Shown here one piece after another: positions 49,793 to 58,962 of a stretch of 64,000 nt of DNA. Numbering within the stretch: position 1 is the first letter of the stretch; each line of letters starts with the position of its first letter. The stretch covers positions 682,001 to 746,000 of the forward strand of contig OZ025255.1 in the NCBI GenBank assembly GCA_964019135.1, read 5' to 3'. Below the pieces are notes generated by a model. It saw only the letters and a list, made by a program, of their open reading frames with translations, did no database searches and had not been told where the DNA came from. The translations under genes and the position numbers were made by a program. Source of the stretch: Arenicola marina (lineage: Eukaryota > Annelida > Polychaeta > Arenicolidae).

Positions 49793-49850
49793 CCCTCTTG
49801 TCTAAACCCACCAATCACAGTCCCCACTGACCTCTCTCTTGTCTTCCAAT
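49793..49850. repeat. Distal remnant of array L
   Basis: About one and a half further 41-bp units (CTCTTGTCTAAACCCACC ... CTGACCTCTCTCTTGTCT) follow the SINE and end in a C10 run at about 49850. Confidence 0.9.
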
Positions 49851-50090
49851 CCCCCCCCCCAATGAAGTCTTTTGGAGAGCTATCCCCGACAATCCGTTTT
49901 ATTGCCCCTAATGTGGACTTCCCTTTTTCACAATCCTGAAAGCGCCATTCAATCCGTATTATAGTAGACGATATATCATTATCGTAACCAAGAAATAAAA
50001 ATTAGACAGAAAGGTATATGTAAAACATTTAGTAGTTGAGCTTCCTTATTGCATGTTACGTATGCAAACTATAATTAGAAATAGACTCAC
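49851..50090. other. 5' end of intron 1, AT-rich, repeat-free
   Basis: About 240 bp downstream of exon 1 in the sense direction (lower coordinates). The consensus-like donor GTGAGT is at 50085-50090. Nothing else recognised. Confidence 0.7.
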
Positions 50091-50156
50091 GTCCGTAGAA
50101 CTCTTCTTCAGTCTGAAGAGACTTCGAGTCTTCAGCGATCTTGTCTTGGACGCCAT
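50091..50156 (-). CDS. UACA/RAI14-like gene, first coding exon (start codon)
   Basis: The exon has 22 codons from ATG at 50154-50156: MASKTRSLKTRSLFRLKK, then SSTD, ending in phase 0 at the GTGAGT donor. The start is supported by a good context (GACC before ATG, G after it), by an in-frame TAG two codons upstream, and by the join to exon 2 (SSTD-LAEWSK). UACA and RAI14 likewise start with a short basic SLK-containing segment just before an acidic residue and WNK (recalled, not searched). In vertebrates this segment precedes the ankyrin domain. Intron 1, which follows, is 15.3 kb. Confidence 0.82.
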
Positions 50157-50400
50157 GGTCTAAGTCTTTGCAGTAATCCACAGATATAAGTATGATGCCT
50201 TGCGTACGTCAGGCCGAAACGTCGTTATCATATCTTACATATTACGAAATCGGCACGAAAGTTGGTGATGTGCGCGAGCTGTTTCACGCTCGAAAGTAGT
50301 CCGGCTCACTGCAGGGTTCGTGTTTTAGGCGTGTCGGTGGACACTGCCAGTTTCGTGTTTTAGGCGTGTCGCCGGACGCTGTGTCGTTGATTATCCTTGG
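50157..50400 (-). promoter_or_regulatory. Candidate 5' UTR / promoter-proximal region
   Basis: Sense-strand DNA just upstream of the start codon. It holds a CRE-like TGACGTAC (about 50205) and TTATATC (about 50190), plus a direct repeat of CGTGTTTTAGGCGTGTCG (about 50318 and 50353). No transcription start can be fixed from sequence; the assignment rests on position. Confidence 0.3.
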
Positions 50401-50639
50401 GACGGGAAGGGCAGTGCCTGCCGAGCGGTGAGGGTGACGGTTCTGGTGTCGCCGCTCTGGTCGCTACCACGGGTTGTAGTGGGCGGGGTAGACCCCCTCC
50501 TCCACCCCCTCCGCCCCCTCGCTCCACCTCGCCAGTACTTGAGTCAGGTGCGACAAGTGCCTTCAACCCGCCGGCCAATAGAGGGATGATCATATAGCCT
50601 GGCGTTATCAGCACTTATCCCGAGAGACCTGATACCGGA

Positions 50640-50697
50640 GTGCTGACCCCCGGAGGTGGGTGGGGGGGGAGGGTCGAAGGTTGGGGGGGGGGGGGCG
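50640..50697. other. G-rich tract, quadruplex-prone
   Basis: The plus strand carries GGAGGTGGGT, a run of about 9 G, GAGGGTCGAAGGTT and a run of about 13 G. There are enough G-runs for an intramolecular quadruplex. It lies about 500 bp upstream of the start codon, C-rich on the sense strand. Confidence 0.7.
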
Positions 50698-50996
50698 ACA
50701 GTAGCCCGGGTAAACCCGCCTTATCTCGTCGCCATTGCCAGGTAGCCAAGATGGCCTCATACATTTACTCCGGATAAGGACATACCTTGGGGAGTGAATG
50801 GGATGGGGGGTGGTCGTGAGGGATTTCTGACCCAGGAATGCAGGGATGCAATCAACCAAGGTATTGGCGTTGATGAGATGGGTTTGTTTGACGAGGACCC
50901 GCGGGGCCCCAGTGTGTCCGGTCAGCAATCAGTGAGGCAGAGACACGCGGGCAGAGAGCGGGGAGAGGGGGTAGAGAGACAGCTCCCCACTCGCCT

Positions 50997-51018
50997 TCAC
51001 AGCACGGCGGATAAACCC
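50997..51018 (-). other. Candidate upstream exon, acceptor side
   Basis: A strong acceptor TTTGTTTGTTTTCAG ends at 51019. If spliced from the candidate exon at 51630-51727 (phase 2), the frame continues only RGLSAVL and stops at TGA (50997-50999), so it is either the end of another gene's coding sequence or a 5' UTR exon of the gene below. Another frame reads GFIRRAVKASGELSLYPLSP and stops later. No polyadenylation signal is seen downstream before exon 1. Confidence 0.25.
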
Positions 51019-51629
51019 CTGAAAACAAACAAAGAACAATGAATGTGTTACATATGATGGAGTCAAAATGGTACATCGTTTATTAATCAAATCAACATTG
51101 ACATTAAAGCTTCCCCCATGACCGATAAACCTGTCCCTGTGTAATTGAGTTTGGTAGTTGATAGAGAGGTCTCACGCTGCACGTACACCGGGTGTCACTC
51201 ACTAGCGTAAACAACCAAACGTGCAGCTAAAACTATGCTATATCGTTGTAAACAAGCCGTGGGATCGTGGCGCCAGTGTTGACATGGTTCAGGAGCATCG
51301 CATGCAGCACTCGCTTGTCATGCCGGCCACAGTGAAGGACCTGTGTGTCCACGGTGGGTATGAAGGTAGATCATTATTATATGATATATACATATGGCCA
51401 GCGTGAGGTTAATGAGGTTGGTAGAGGGCGCCACCGGCCGTGCCGCCAGCCACAGCACGTCAGGTGTGGCGCAATGGCGACCTGTCGCATGCACCGCCAG
51501 GCTGAAGCAACAGGCGGGGGGTGGAGGGGGAAGGGGGAGGGGAAGGGGGTCACCGATGGTCCATCACTTTCTGTGTCTAAATGTGTATCAATAGACGTGA
51601 GTGGACGGCGCCCCAGGGTTTGGTCTTAC
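51019..51629. other. Apparently unique DNA between candidate upstream exons
   Basis: About 610 bp with overlapping short ORFs in several frames, a G-rich patch at about 51513-51550, and no recognised domain or element. Confidence 0.45.
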
Positions 51630-51727
51630 CTCAGTGGAGGTCGTGGTGACCCGGGGAAGGAGTTGTTGACTGGGCTGGTGTCTCGCTGTCCCTCCGCCAG
51701 CTGTAGGTATCCCAGGTCAGGTCGCCT
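51630..51727 (-). other. Candidate upstream exon (98 nt) with good splice sites
   Basis: On the minus strand the acceptor GTATGTCACAG and donor GTAAGA bound a segment open in only one through-frame: RRPDLGYLQLAEGQRDTSPV then NNSFPGSPRPPL, ending in phase 2. The sequence is not recognised. It lies 1.5 kb upstream of the start codon and does not connect in frame to exon 1, which has an in-frame TAG before ATG. So it would be a 5' UTR exon, an alternative exon or part of a neighbouring gene. Confidence 0.3.
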
Positions 51728-51879
51728 CTGTGACATACACAACACATACCGATACCAACAGTGTTATTGGGAGAAGGCAACGAGATCAATCCGGATCGAT
51801 ACAGTCGGCTGTGCACAACAGCAAACCATTAACGCCAAACACACCGGTTATCTATCCAGACCAGAGATACAAAGTAACG

Positions 51880-52955
51880 GTCTGTGTCTGTGGGTGAAGT
51901 CACGGTCTGTGTCTGTGGGTGAAGTAACGGCCTCTGGGTGAAGTAACGCTCTGTGTCTGTGGGTGAAGTCACGGTCTGTGTCTGTGGGTGAAGTAACGGC
52001 CTCTGGGTGAAGTAACGCTCTGTGTCTGTGGGTGAAGAGAGGGTCTGTGGGTGAAGTAACGGCCTGTGGGTGAAGTAACGGTATGTGACTGTGGGTGAAG
52101 AGAGGGTCTGTGGGTGAAGAGAGGGTCTGTGGGTAAAGAGAGGGTCTGTGGGTGAAGTAACGGCCTGTGGGTGAAGTAAAGCTCTGTGTCTGTGGGTGAA
52201 GAGAGGGTCTGTGGGTGAAGAGAGGGTCTGTGGGTGAAGTAACGGCCTGTGGGTGAAGTAACGGTCTGTGACTGTGGGTAAAGAGAGGGTCTGTGGGTGA
52301 AGAGAGGGTCTGTGGGTGAAGAGAGGGTCTGTGGGTGAAGAGAGAGCCTGTGGGTGAAGTAACGGTCTGTGTCTGTGGGTGAAGAGATGGTCTGTGGGTG
52401 AAGACAGGGTCTGTGGGCGAAGTAACGGCCTGTGGGTGAAGTAACGCTCTGTGTCTGTGGGTGAAGAGAGGGTCTGTGGGTGAAGAGAGTCTGTGGGTGA
52501 AGTAACGGCCCCTGGGTGAAGTAACGATCCGTGGGTGAAGTCACGGTCTTTGTCTATGGCTGAAGTAAGGGCCTGTGGGTTAAGTACCGGTCCGTGTCTA
52601 TGGGTGAAGTAAGGGTCTGTGGGCGAAGAGAGGGTCCGTGGGTGAAGTAAGCGTCTGTGGGTGAAGTAAGGGTCTGTGGGCGAAGAGAGGGTCTGTGGGT
52701 GAAGTAAGGGTCTGTGGGTGAAGTAAGGGTCTATGGGTGAAGTAAGGGTCTATGGGTGATTAAGGGTCTATGGGTAAAGTAAGGGTCTGGGGGCGAAGAG
52801 AGGGTCTGTGGGTGAAGTAAGGGTCTGTGGGTGAAGTAAGGGTCTATGGGTGATTAAGGGTCTATGGGTAAAGTAAGGGTCTGGGGGCGAAGAGAGGGTC
52901 TGCGGGTGAAGTAACGGTCTGTAGGTGAAGTAACGGTCTGTGTCCAGGTACAATG
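51880..52955. repeat. 19-bp (19/24) minisatellite array M
   Basis: GTCTGTGGGTGAAGAGAG and GTAACGG variants, with longer units carrying GTGTCTGTGGGTGAAG. On the minus strand units read CTTCACCCACAG, like 3' splice sites. The 191-codon minus frame is a repeat artefact. Confidence 0.93.
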
Positions 52956-52959
52956 GTTT

Positions 52960-54140
52960 CACAAGTCACACTGGTTTCAATGGTTTCAATGGTTTTATAT
53001 GTCTCACTGGTTTGGCTGGTCTCTATGGTTTCGCTGGTTTCACTGGTCGCTCTGAGCTCAGTGATTTCCGTGGTTTCACTGGTCTCACCGGTTCCAATGG
53101 TCTCCGTGGTTTAATATTCTCACTGGTATCAATGGTTTCCATATTCTCACTGATGTCAATGGTTTTCAATATTCTTACTGGTAACAATGGTTTCAATATT
53201 CTTACTGATGTCAATGGTTTTCAATATTCTTACTGGTATGAATGGTTTCAGTATTCTTACTGGTATGAATGGTTTCAGTATTCTTACTGATCCCTATAGC
53301 TTTCAATATTCTTACTGGTATCAATGCTTTCAATATTCTTACTGGTCTCTATGGGTTTCAATATTCTTACTGGTATCCATGGTTTCCATATTCTCACTGA
53401 TGTCAATGGTTTTCAATAATCTTACTGGTAACAATGGTTTCAATATTCTTACTGATGTCAATGGTTTTCAATATTCTTACTGGTAAAAATGGTTTCAATA
53501 TTCTTACTGGTAAAAATAGTTTGAACATTTTTCCTGGCCTCTATGGGTTTCAATATTCTTACTGGTATCAATGGTTTCAATATTCTTATTGGTATCAATG
53601 GTTTCAATATTCTTTTACTGGTCTCTATGGGTTTCAATATTCTTACTGGTAAAAATGGTTTGAATATTCTTCCTGGCCTCTATGGGTTTCAATATTCTTA
53701 CTGGTATCAATGGTTTCAATATTCTTATTGGTATCAATGGTTTCAATATTCTTACTGGTCTCTATGGGTTTCAATATTCTTACTAGTATCAATGGTTTCA
53801 ATATTCTTATTAGTATCAACGGTTTCTATTCTTACTGGTCTCTATGTATTTCAATATTCTTACTAGTATCCATGGTTTCAATATTCTTATTAGTATCAAC
53901 GGTTTCTATTCTTACTGGTCTCTATGTATTTCAATATTCTTATTGGTATCAATGGTTTCAATATTGTTACTGGTCTCTATGGATTTCAATATTGTTACTG
54001 ATCTCTATGGGTTTCAATATCCTTACTGGTCTCTATTGGTTTCAATGTTCTTACTGGAATCAATGGTTTCAATATTCTTATTGGTATCAAGGGGTTCAAT
54101 ATTCTTACTGGTATCAATGATTTAAATATTCTCATTGGTG
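52960..54140. repeat. 27-bp minisatellite array N
   Basis: The unit of about 27 bp has core GGTTTCAATATTCTTACTGG, followed by TATCAAT or TCTCTAT. The left edge (52960-53110) is a diverged 9-27-bp version built from GGTTTCACTGGTCTC-like pieces. On the minus strand most units contain CCAGTAAGAATATT, a donor-like GTAAGA. Confidence 0.93.
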
Positions 54141-54540
54141 TCAATGAGTTCTTTTGTTTCTGCGCAAGATAACTCTTGTTCCGCTTTCTGTACAGTTTGA
54201 CGTGGGTGTGGGAGTAGAAGAAACGCTTCATGACACGTCAGATTGGACTGATGACCAGGCCGAAGCTACGGAATACACATGACAGGTATATTAGTGAACA
54301 CGTGATTAATTAGCGAGGGTTAAGCCCATTTAGTAATAAGGTATGCCGGTATTATACGTGGGTGTCTACAGAAGCTGGCCAAGGCTATGTGCAAACCTTC
54401 ACGCCCTGTTTTCGTAAGTACAAGATGTCAAGATATCAGATATATTAAGATGGAGGAACGAGATAATATGCACCTAAGGTGTTTACAAGGACAGCTGCTA
54501 ATGTAAATACAAACGACGACAACCCCCCCCCCCTCCCCTT
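54141..54540. other. Apparently unique DNA
   Basis: About 400 bp. The minus-strand frame starting at 54231 (MKRFFYSHTHVKLYRKRNKS) runs into array N; it lacks a convincing donor outside the repeats and is not called. Confidence 0.45.
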
Positions 54541-54600
54541 ATGGCGATACACCCTCCACCTCACGGTGATACACCCTCCACCTCACGGCGATACCCCCCA
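54541..54600. repeat. 22-bp tandem repeat (about 2.5 copies)
   Basis: GATACACCCTCCACCTCACG repeats after a C-rich run; a small incipient array. Confidence 0.85.
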
Positions 54601-54834
54601 CTCCCCAAGCCAACACCCGGACCCTGACCGCCATCCATATCGCCATCCGTGCTGAAGTCACTGCGCCTCTAAGAGCCTCAATCCTTCGTAGACGTTTAAT
54701 TTCAACCGGATTATGACCTTGTCAGTCATGTTTCCTAATTAGATGTGTCTCAGGCCAAGACACGTTTACGCACAATGCTGACGTACATCAGAATGTGCTG
54801 ATTCGGTAGGCAGGCAGTGACAGTAAGGGTTATA
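54601..54834. other. Apparently unique spacer
   Basis: About 230 bp; nothing recognised. Confidence 0.45.
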
Positions 54835-55590
54835 TACCGTGACATAGACACCGTGATACACACAGTGACACGGGCACCGTGACACAGACACCGTGATACA
54901 CACACCGTGACACAGACACCGTGACACAGACACCGTGACACAGACACTGTGACACAGACACCGTGACACAGACACCGTGACACAGACACCGTGACACAGA
55001 CACCGTTACACTGACACCGTGACACAGACACCGTAATACACACACCGTGACACAGACACCGTGACACAGACACCGTTACACTGACACCGTGACACAGACA
55101 CCGTGACACAGACACCGTGATACACACACCGTGACACAGGCACCGTGACACAGACACCGTTACACTGACACCGTGACACAGACACCGTGATACACACACC
55201 GTGACACAGACACTGTGACACAGACACCGTGACACAGTCACCGTGACACAGACACCGTGACACTGACACCGTGATACACACACCGTGACACAGACACTGT
55301 GACTCTGACACTGTGACTCTGACACCGTGACATAGACACCGTGATACACACATCGTGACTCAGGCACCGTGACACAGACACTGTGACACAGACACCGTGA
55401 CACAGACACCGTGACACAGACACCGTGACACAGTCACCGTGACACAGACACCGTGACACTGACACCGTGACACAGACACCGTGACACAGACACCGTGACA
55501 CAGTCACCGTGAAACAGACACCGTGACACTGACACCGTGACATAGACGCCGTGACTCAGACACCGTGACACTGATACCGTGACATAGACA
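54835..55590. repeat. 14-bp minisatellite array O (about 54 copies)
   Basis: The unit is CAGACACCGTGACA with CTGACACC, ATACACACACC and AGTCACC variants. Three units give 42 nt, so minus-strand frames stay open for up to 219 codons (SVSRCLCHGVCVTV); these cysteine-rich frames are repeat artefacts. Confidence 0.95.
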
Positions 55591-55594
55591 CCAG

Positions 55595-58575
55595 TCCCCG
55601 GTCTCCCTGAGGTCTACAATATCAATAAACATCGCGCCTTCATCACGTCTCCCGTCTCCCCGAGGTCTACAATATGAATAGACATCACGCCTTCATTACG
55701 TCCCTCGTCTCCCCGAGGTCCACAACACTAATAGACATCACGTCCCCCGTCTCCCCGAGGTCTACAATATCAATAGACATCACGCTTTCATCACGTACCC
55801 CGTCTCCCCGAGGTCTTCAACATCAATAGACATCACGCCATCATCTCGTCCCCCGTCAACCCGAGGTCTACAATATCAATAGAAATCAGGCCTTCATCAC
55901 GTCCCCCGTCTCCCCGAGGTCTACAATATCAATAGACATCACGCCTTCATCACGTCCCCCGTCTCCCCGAGGTCTACAATATCAATAGACATCACGCCTT
56001 CATCACGTCCCCCGTGTCCCTGAGGGCTACAATATCAATAGAAATCAGGCCTTCATCACGTCCCCCGTCTCCCCGAGGTCTACAATATCAATAGACATCA
56101 CGCCTTCATCACGTCCCCCGTCTCCCCGAGGTCTACAATATCAATAGACATCACACCTTCATCACGTCCCCCGTCTCCCCGAGGTCCACAACATCAATAG
56201 ACATCACGTCCCCCGTCTCCCGAGGTCTACAATGTCAATAGACATCACGCCTTCATCCCGTCCCCCGTCTCCCTGAGGGCTACAATATCAATAGACTTCA
56301 CACCTTCATCACGTCCCCTGTCTCCCCGAGGTCCACAACATCAATAGACATCACGTCCCCCGTCTCCCCAAGGTCTACAATATCAATAGACATCACGCCT
56401 TCATCACGTCTCCCCGTCTCCCTGAGGTCTACAATATCAATAGACATCGCGCCTTCATCACGTCCCTCGTCTCCCTGAGGTCTACAATATCAATAGACAT
56501 CACGCCTTCATCACGTCTCCCGTCTCCCCGAGGTCTACAATATCAATAGACATCACGCCTTCATCACGTCCCCCGTCTCCCCGAGGTCTACAATATCAAT
56601 AGACATCACGCATTCATCACGTCCCCCCGTCTCCCCGAGGTCTACAATATCAATAGACATCACGTCCCCCGTCTCCCCGAGGTCTACAATATCAATAGAC
56701 ATCACGCCTTCATCACGTCTCCTGTCTCCCCGAGGTCTACAATATCAATAGACATCACGTCCCCCGTCTCCCCGAGGTCTACAATATCAATAGATATCAC
56801 GTCCCCCGTCTCCTCGAGGTCTACAATATCAATAGACATCACGCCTTCATCACGTCCCCGTCTCCCCGAGGTCTACAATATCAATAGACATCGCGCCTTC
56901 ATCACGTCTTCCGTCTCCCCGAGGTCTACAATATCAATAGACATCACGCCTTCATCACGTCCCCCGTCTCCCCGAGGTCTACAATATCAATAGACATCAC
57001 GCCTTCATCCCGTCCTCCGTCTCCCTGAGGGCTACAATATCAATAGACTTCACACCTTCATCACGTCCCCCGTCTCCCCGAGGTCCACAACATCAATAGA
57101 CATCACGTCCCCCGTCTCCCCGAGGTCTACAATGTCAATAGACATCACGCCTTCACCCCGTCCCCCGTCTCCCTGAGGGCTACAATATCAATAGACTTCA
57201 CACCTTCATCACGTCCCCCGTCTCCCCGAGGTCCACAACATCAATAGACATCACGTCCCCCGTCTCCCCGAGGTCTACAATATCAATAGACATCACGCCT
57301 TCATCACGTCTCCCCGTCTCCCTGAGGTCTACAATATCAATAGACATTACGCCTTCATCACGTCCCCCGTCTCCCCGAGGTCTACAATATCAATAGACAT
57401 CACGCATTCATCACGTCCCCACGTCTCCCCGAGGTCTACAATATCAATAGACATCACGCCTTCATCACGTCCCCCGTCTGCCCGAGGTCTACAATATCAA
57501 TAGACATCACGTCCCCCGTCTCCCCGAGGTCTACAATATCAATAGACATCACGTCTCCCGTCTCCCCGAGGTCTACAATATCAATAGACATCACGTCTCC
57601 CGTTTCCCCGAGGTCTACAATATCAATAGACATCACGCCTTCATCACGTCTCCTGTCTTCCCGAGGTCTACAATATCAATAGACATCACGTCCCCCGTCT
57701 CCCCGAGGTCTACAATATCAATAGACATCACGCATTCATCACGTCCCCCCGTCTCCCCGAGGTCTACAATATCAATAGACATCACGTCCCCCGTCTCCCT
57801 GAGGTCTACAACATCAATAGAAATCACGCCTTCATCACGTCTCCTGTCTTCCCGAGGTCTACAATATCAATAGACATCACGTCCCCCGTCTCCCCGAGGT
57901 CTACAATATCAATAGACATCACGCATTCATCACGTCCCCCCGTCTCCCCGAGGTCTACAATATCAATAGACATCACGTCCCCCGTCTCCCCGAGGTCTAC
58001 AATATCAATAGACATCACGCCTTCATCACGTCTCCGGTCTCCCCGAGGTCTACAATATCAATAGACATCACGTCCCCCGTCTCCCCGAGGTCTACAATAT
58101 CAATAGACATCACGCCTTCATCACGTCCCCCGTCTCCCCGAGGTCTACAATATCAATAGACATCACGCCTTCATCACGTCCCCCCGTCTCCCCGAGGTCT
58201 ACAATATCAATAGACATCACGTCCCCCGTCTCCCCGAGGTCTACAATATCAATAGACATCACGCCTTCATCACGTCTCCGGTCTCCCCGAGGTCTACAAT
58301 ATCAATAGACATCACGTCCCCCGTCTCCCCGAGGTCTACAATATCAATAGACATCACGCCTTCATCACGTCCCCCCGTCTCCCCGAGGTCTACAATATCA
58401 ATAGACATCACGTCCCCCGTCTCCCCGAGGTCTACAATATCAATAGACATCACGCCTTCATCACGTCTCCGGTCTCCCCGAGGTCTACAATATCAATAGA
58501 CATCACGTCCCCCGTCTCCCCGAGGTCTACAATATCAATAGACATCACGCCTTCATCACGTCCCCCGTCTTCCTG
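55595..58575. repeat. 53/42-bp minisatellite array P (about 60 units)
   Basis: The core GGTCTACAATATCAATAGAC is followed by ATCACG and CCCCGTCTCCCCGA. Full units (53 bp) include an 11-bp GCCTTCATCAC segment; short units (42 bp) lack it. Full and short units recur in set patterns (for example every roughly 190 bp between 57.4 and 58.5 kb), showing multi-unit amplification. Confidence 0.95.
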
Positions 58576-58962
58576 AGTTGTGTCATTTAATGCCTCGAAT
58601 CCAAATAAAATCAATGAACCATATTGACCAGAATATATCTCTCTGCTTGTGTGTTATTGATGTAATTGCACGGGATTTGCGCTTGAATGTGTGAAAGGTC
58701 AAGCAAACTTTTCACTGTAGCAGATATATGTACCCGATGCGACCTAAGCAAAGACTTGTCACCGGTAACAGCCCGAGGCATATTATGGCCGTGCAGAGCG
58801 AGATCGTGATTTAAATCTGTTTTACTGGCGTCATGGACATGGGCAGATCATTGTGTACTTGACTATAGCCTCACAACTGCTGCGTGGTTCTTACTGCTTA
58901 CACTACAGGGGCCGTGTTCATGACCCACATGTAGCCTAGGCACGAACAATTCATCACACATA
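58576..58962. other. Apparently unique spacer between arrays P and Q
   Basis: About 390 bp, AT-richer than the flanking arrays; no exon, SINE or regulatory element recognised. Confidence 0.5.

Larger units (their letters stand above)
13977..50156 (-). other. 5' part of a UACA/RAI14-like ankyrin-repeat gene (six coding exons)
   Basis: Six minus-strand exons join in one frame: 66, 131, 89, 65, 132 and 107 nt, with introns of 15301, 15356, 273, 4466 and 194 nt and a sixth intron running past the left edge. Intron phases are 0, 2, 1, 0, 0, 2 and all agree across the junctions. The joined product is about 197 residues: a basic N-terminal segment, an EWSKHDEK segment, and ankyrin repeats marked by TSFHKAAG, RTALHYAC, QSALHNAA and KTALYYAV. 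From memory, UACA and RAI14 (ankycorbin) share a short basic N-terminus, an (E/D)WNK segment, a KKG motif and then FH; the KKGVNP.KL string here is closest to UACA. Vertebrate members continue into a long coiled coil, which is not in this window. RAI14 is linked to actin and UACA to apoptosis control; applying those roles here is inference. Confidence 0.85.

Noticed and set aside
54150..54231. Possible first exon MKRFFYSHTHVKLYRKRNKS on the minus strand
   Set aside because: It has an in-frame stop upstream and a basic sequence, but the only good donor-like sites are inside array N and no in-frame partner exon was found.
54750..55543. Cysteine-rich minus-strand frames resembling a secreted Cys-rich protein
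   Set aside because: The pattern SVSRCLCHGVCVTV is a 14-bp DNA repeat read over 42 nt; all frames give similar proteins and there is no signal peptide or exon structure.
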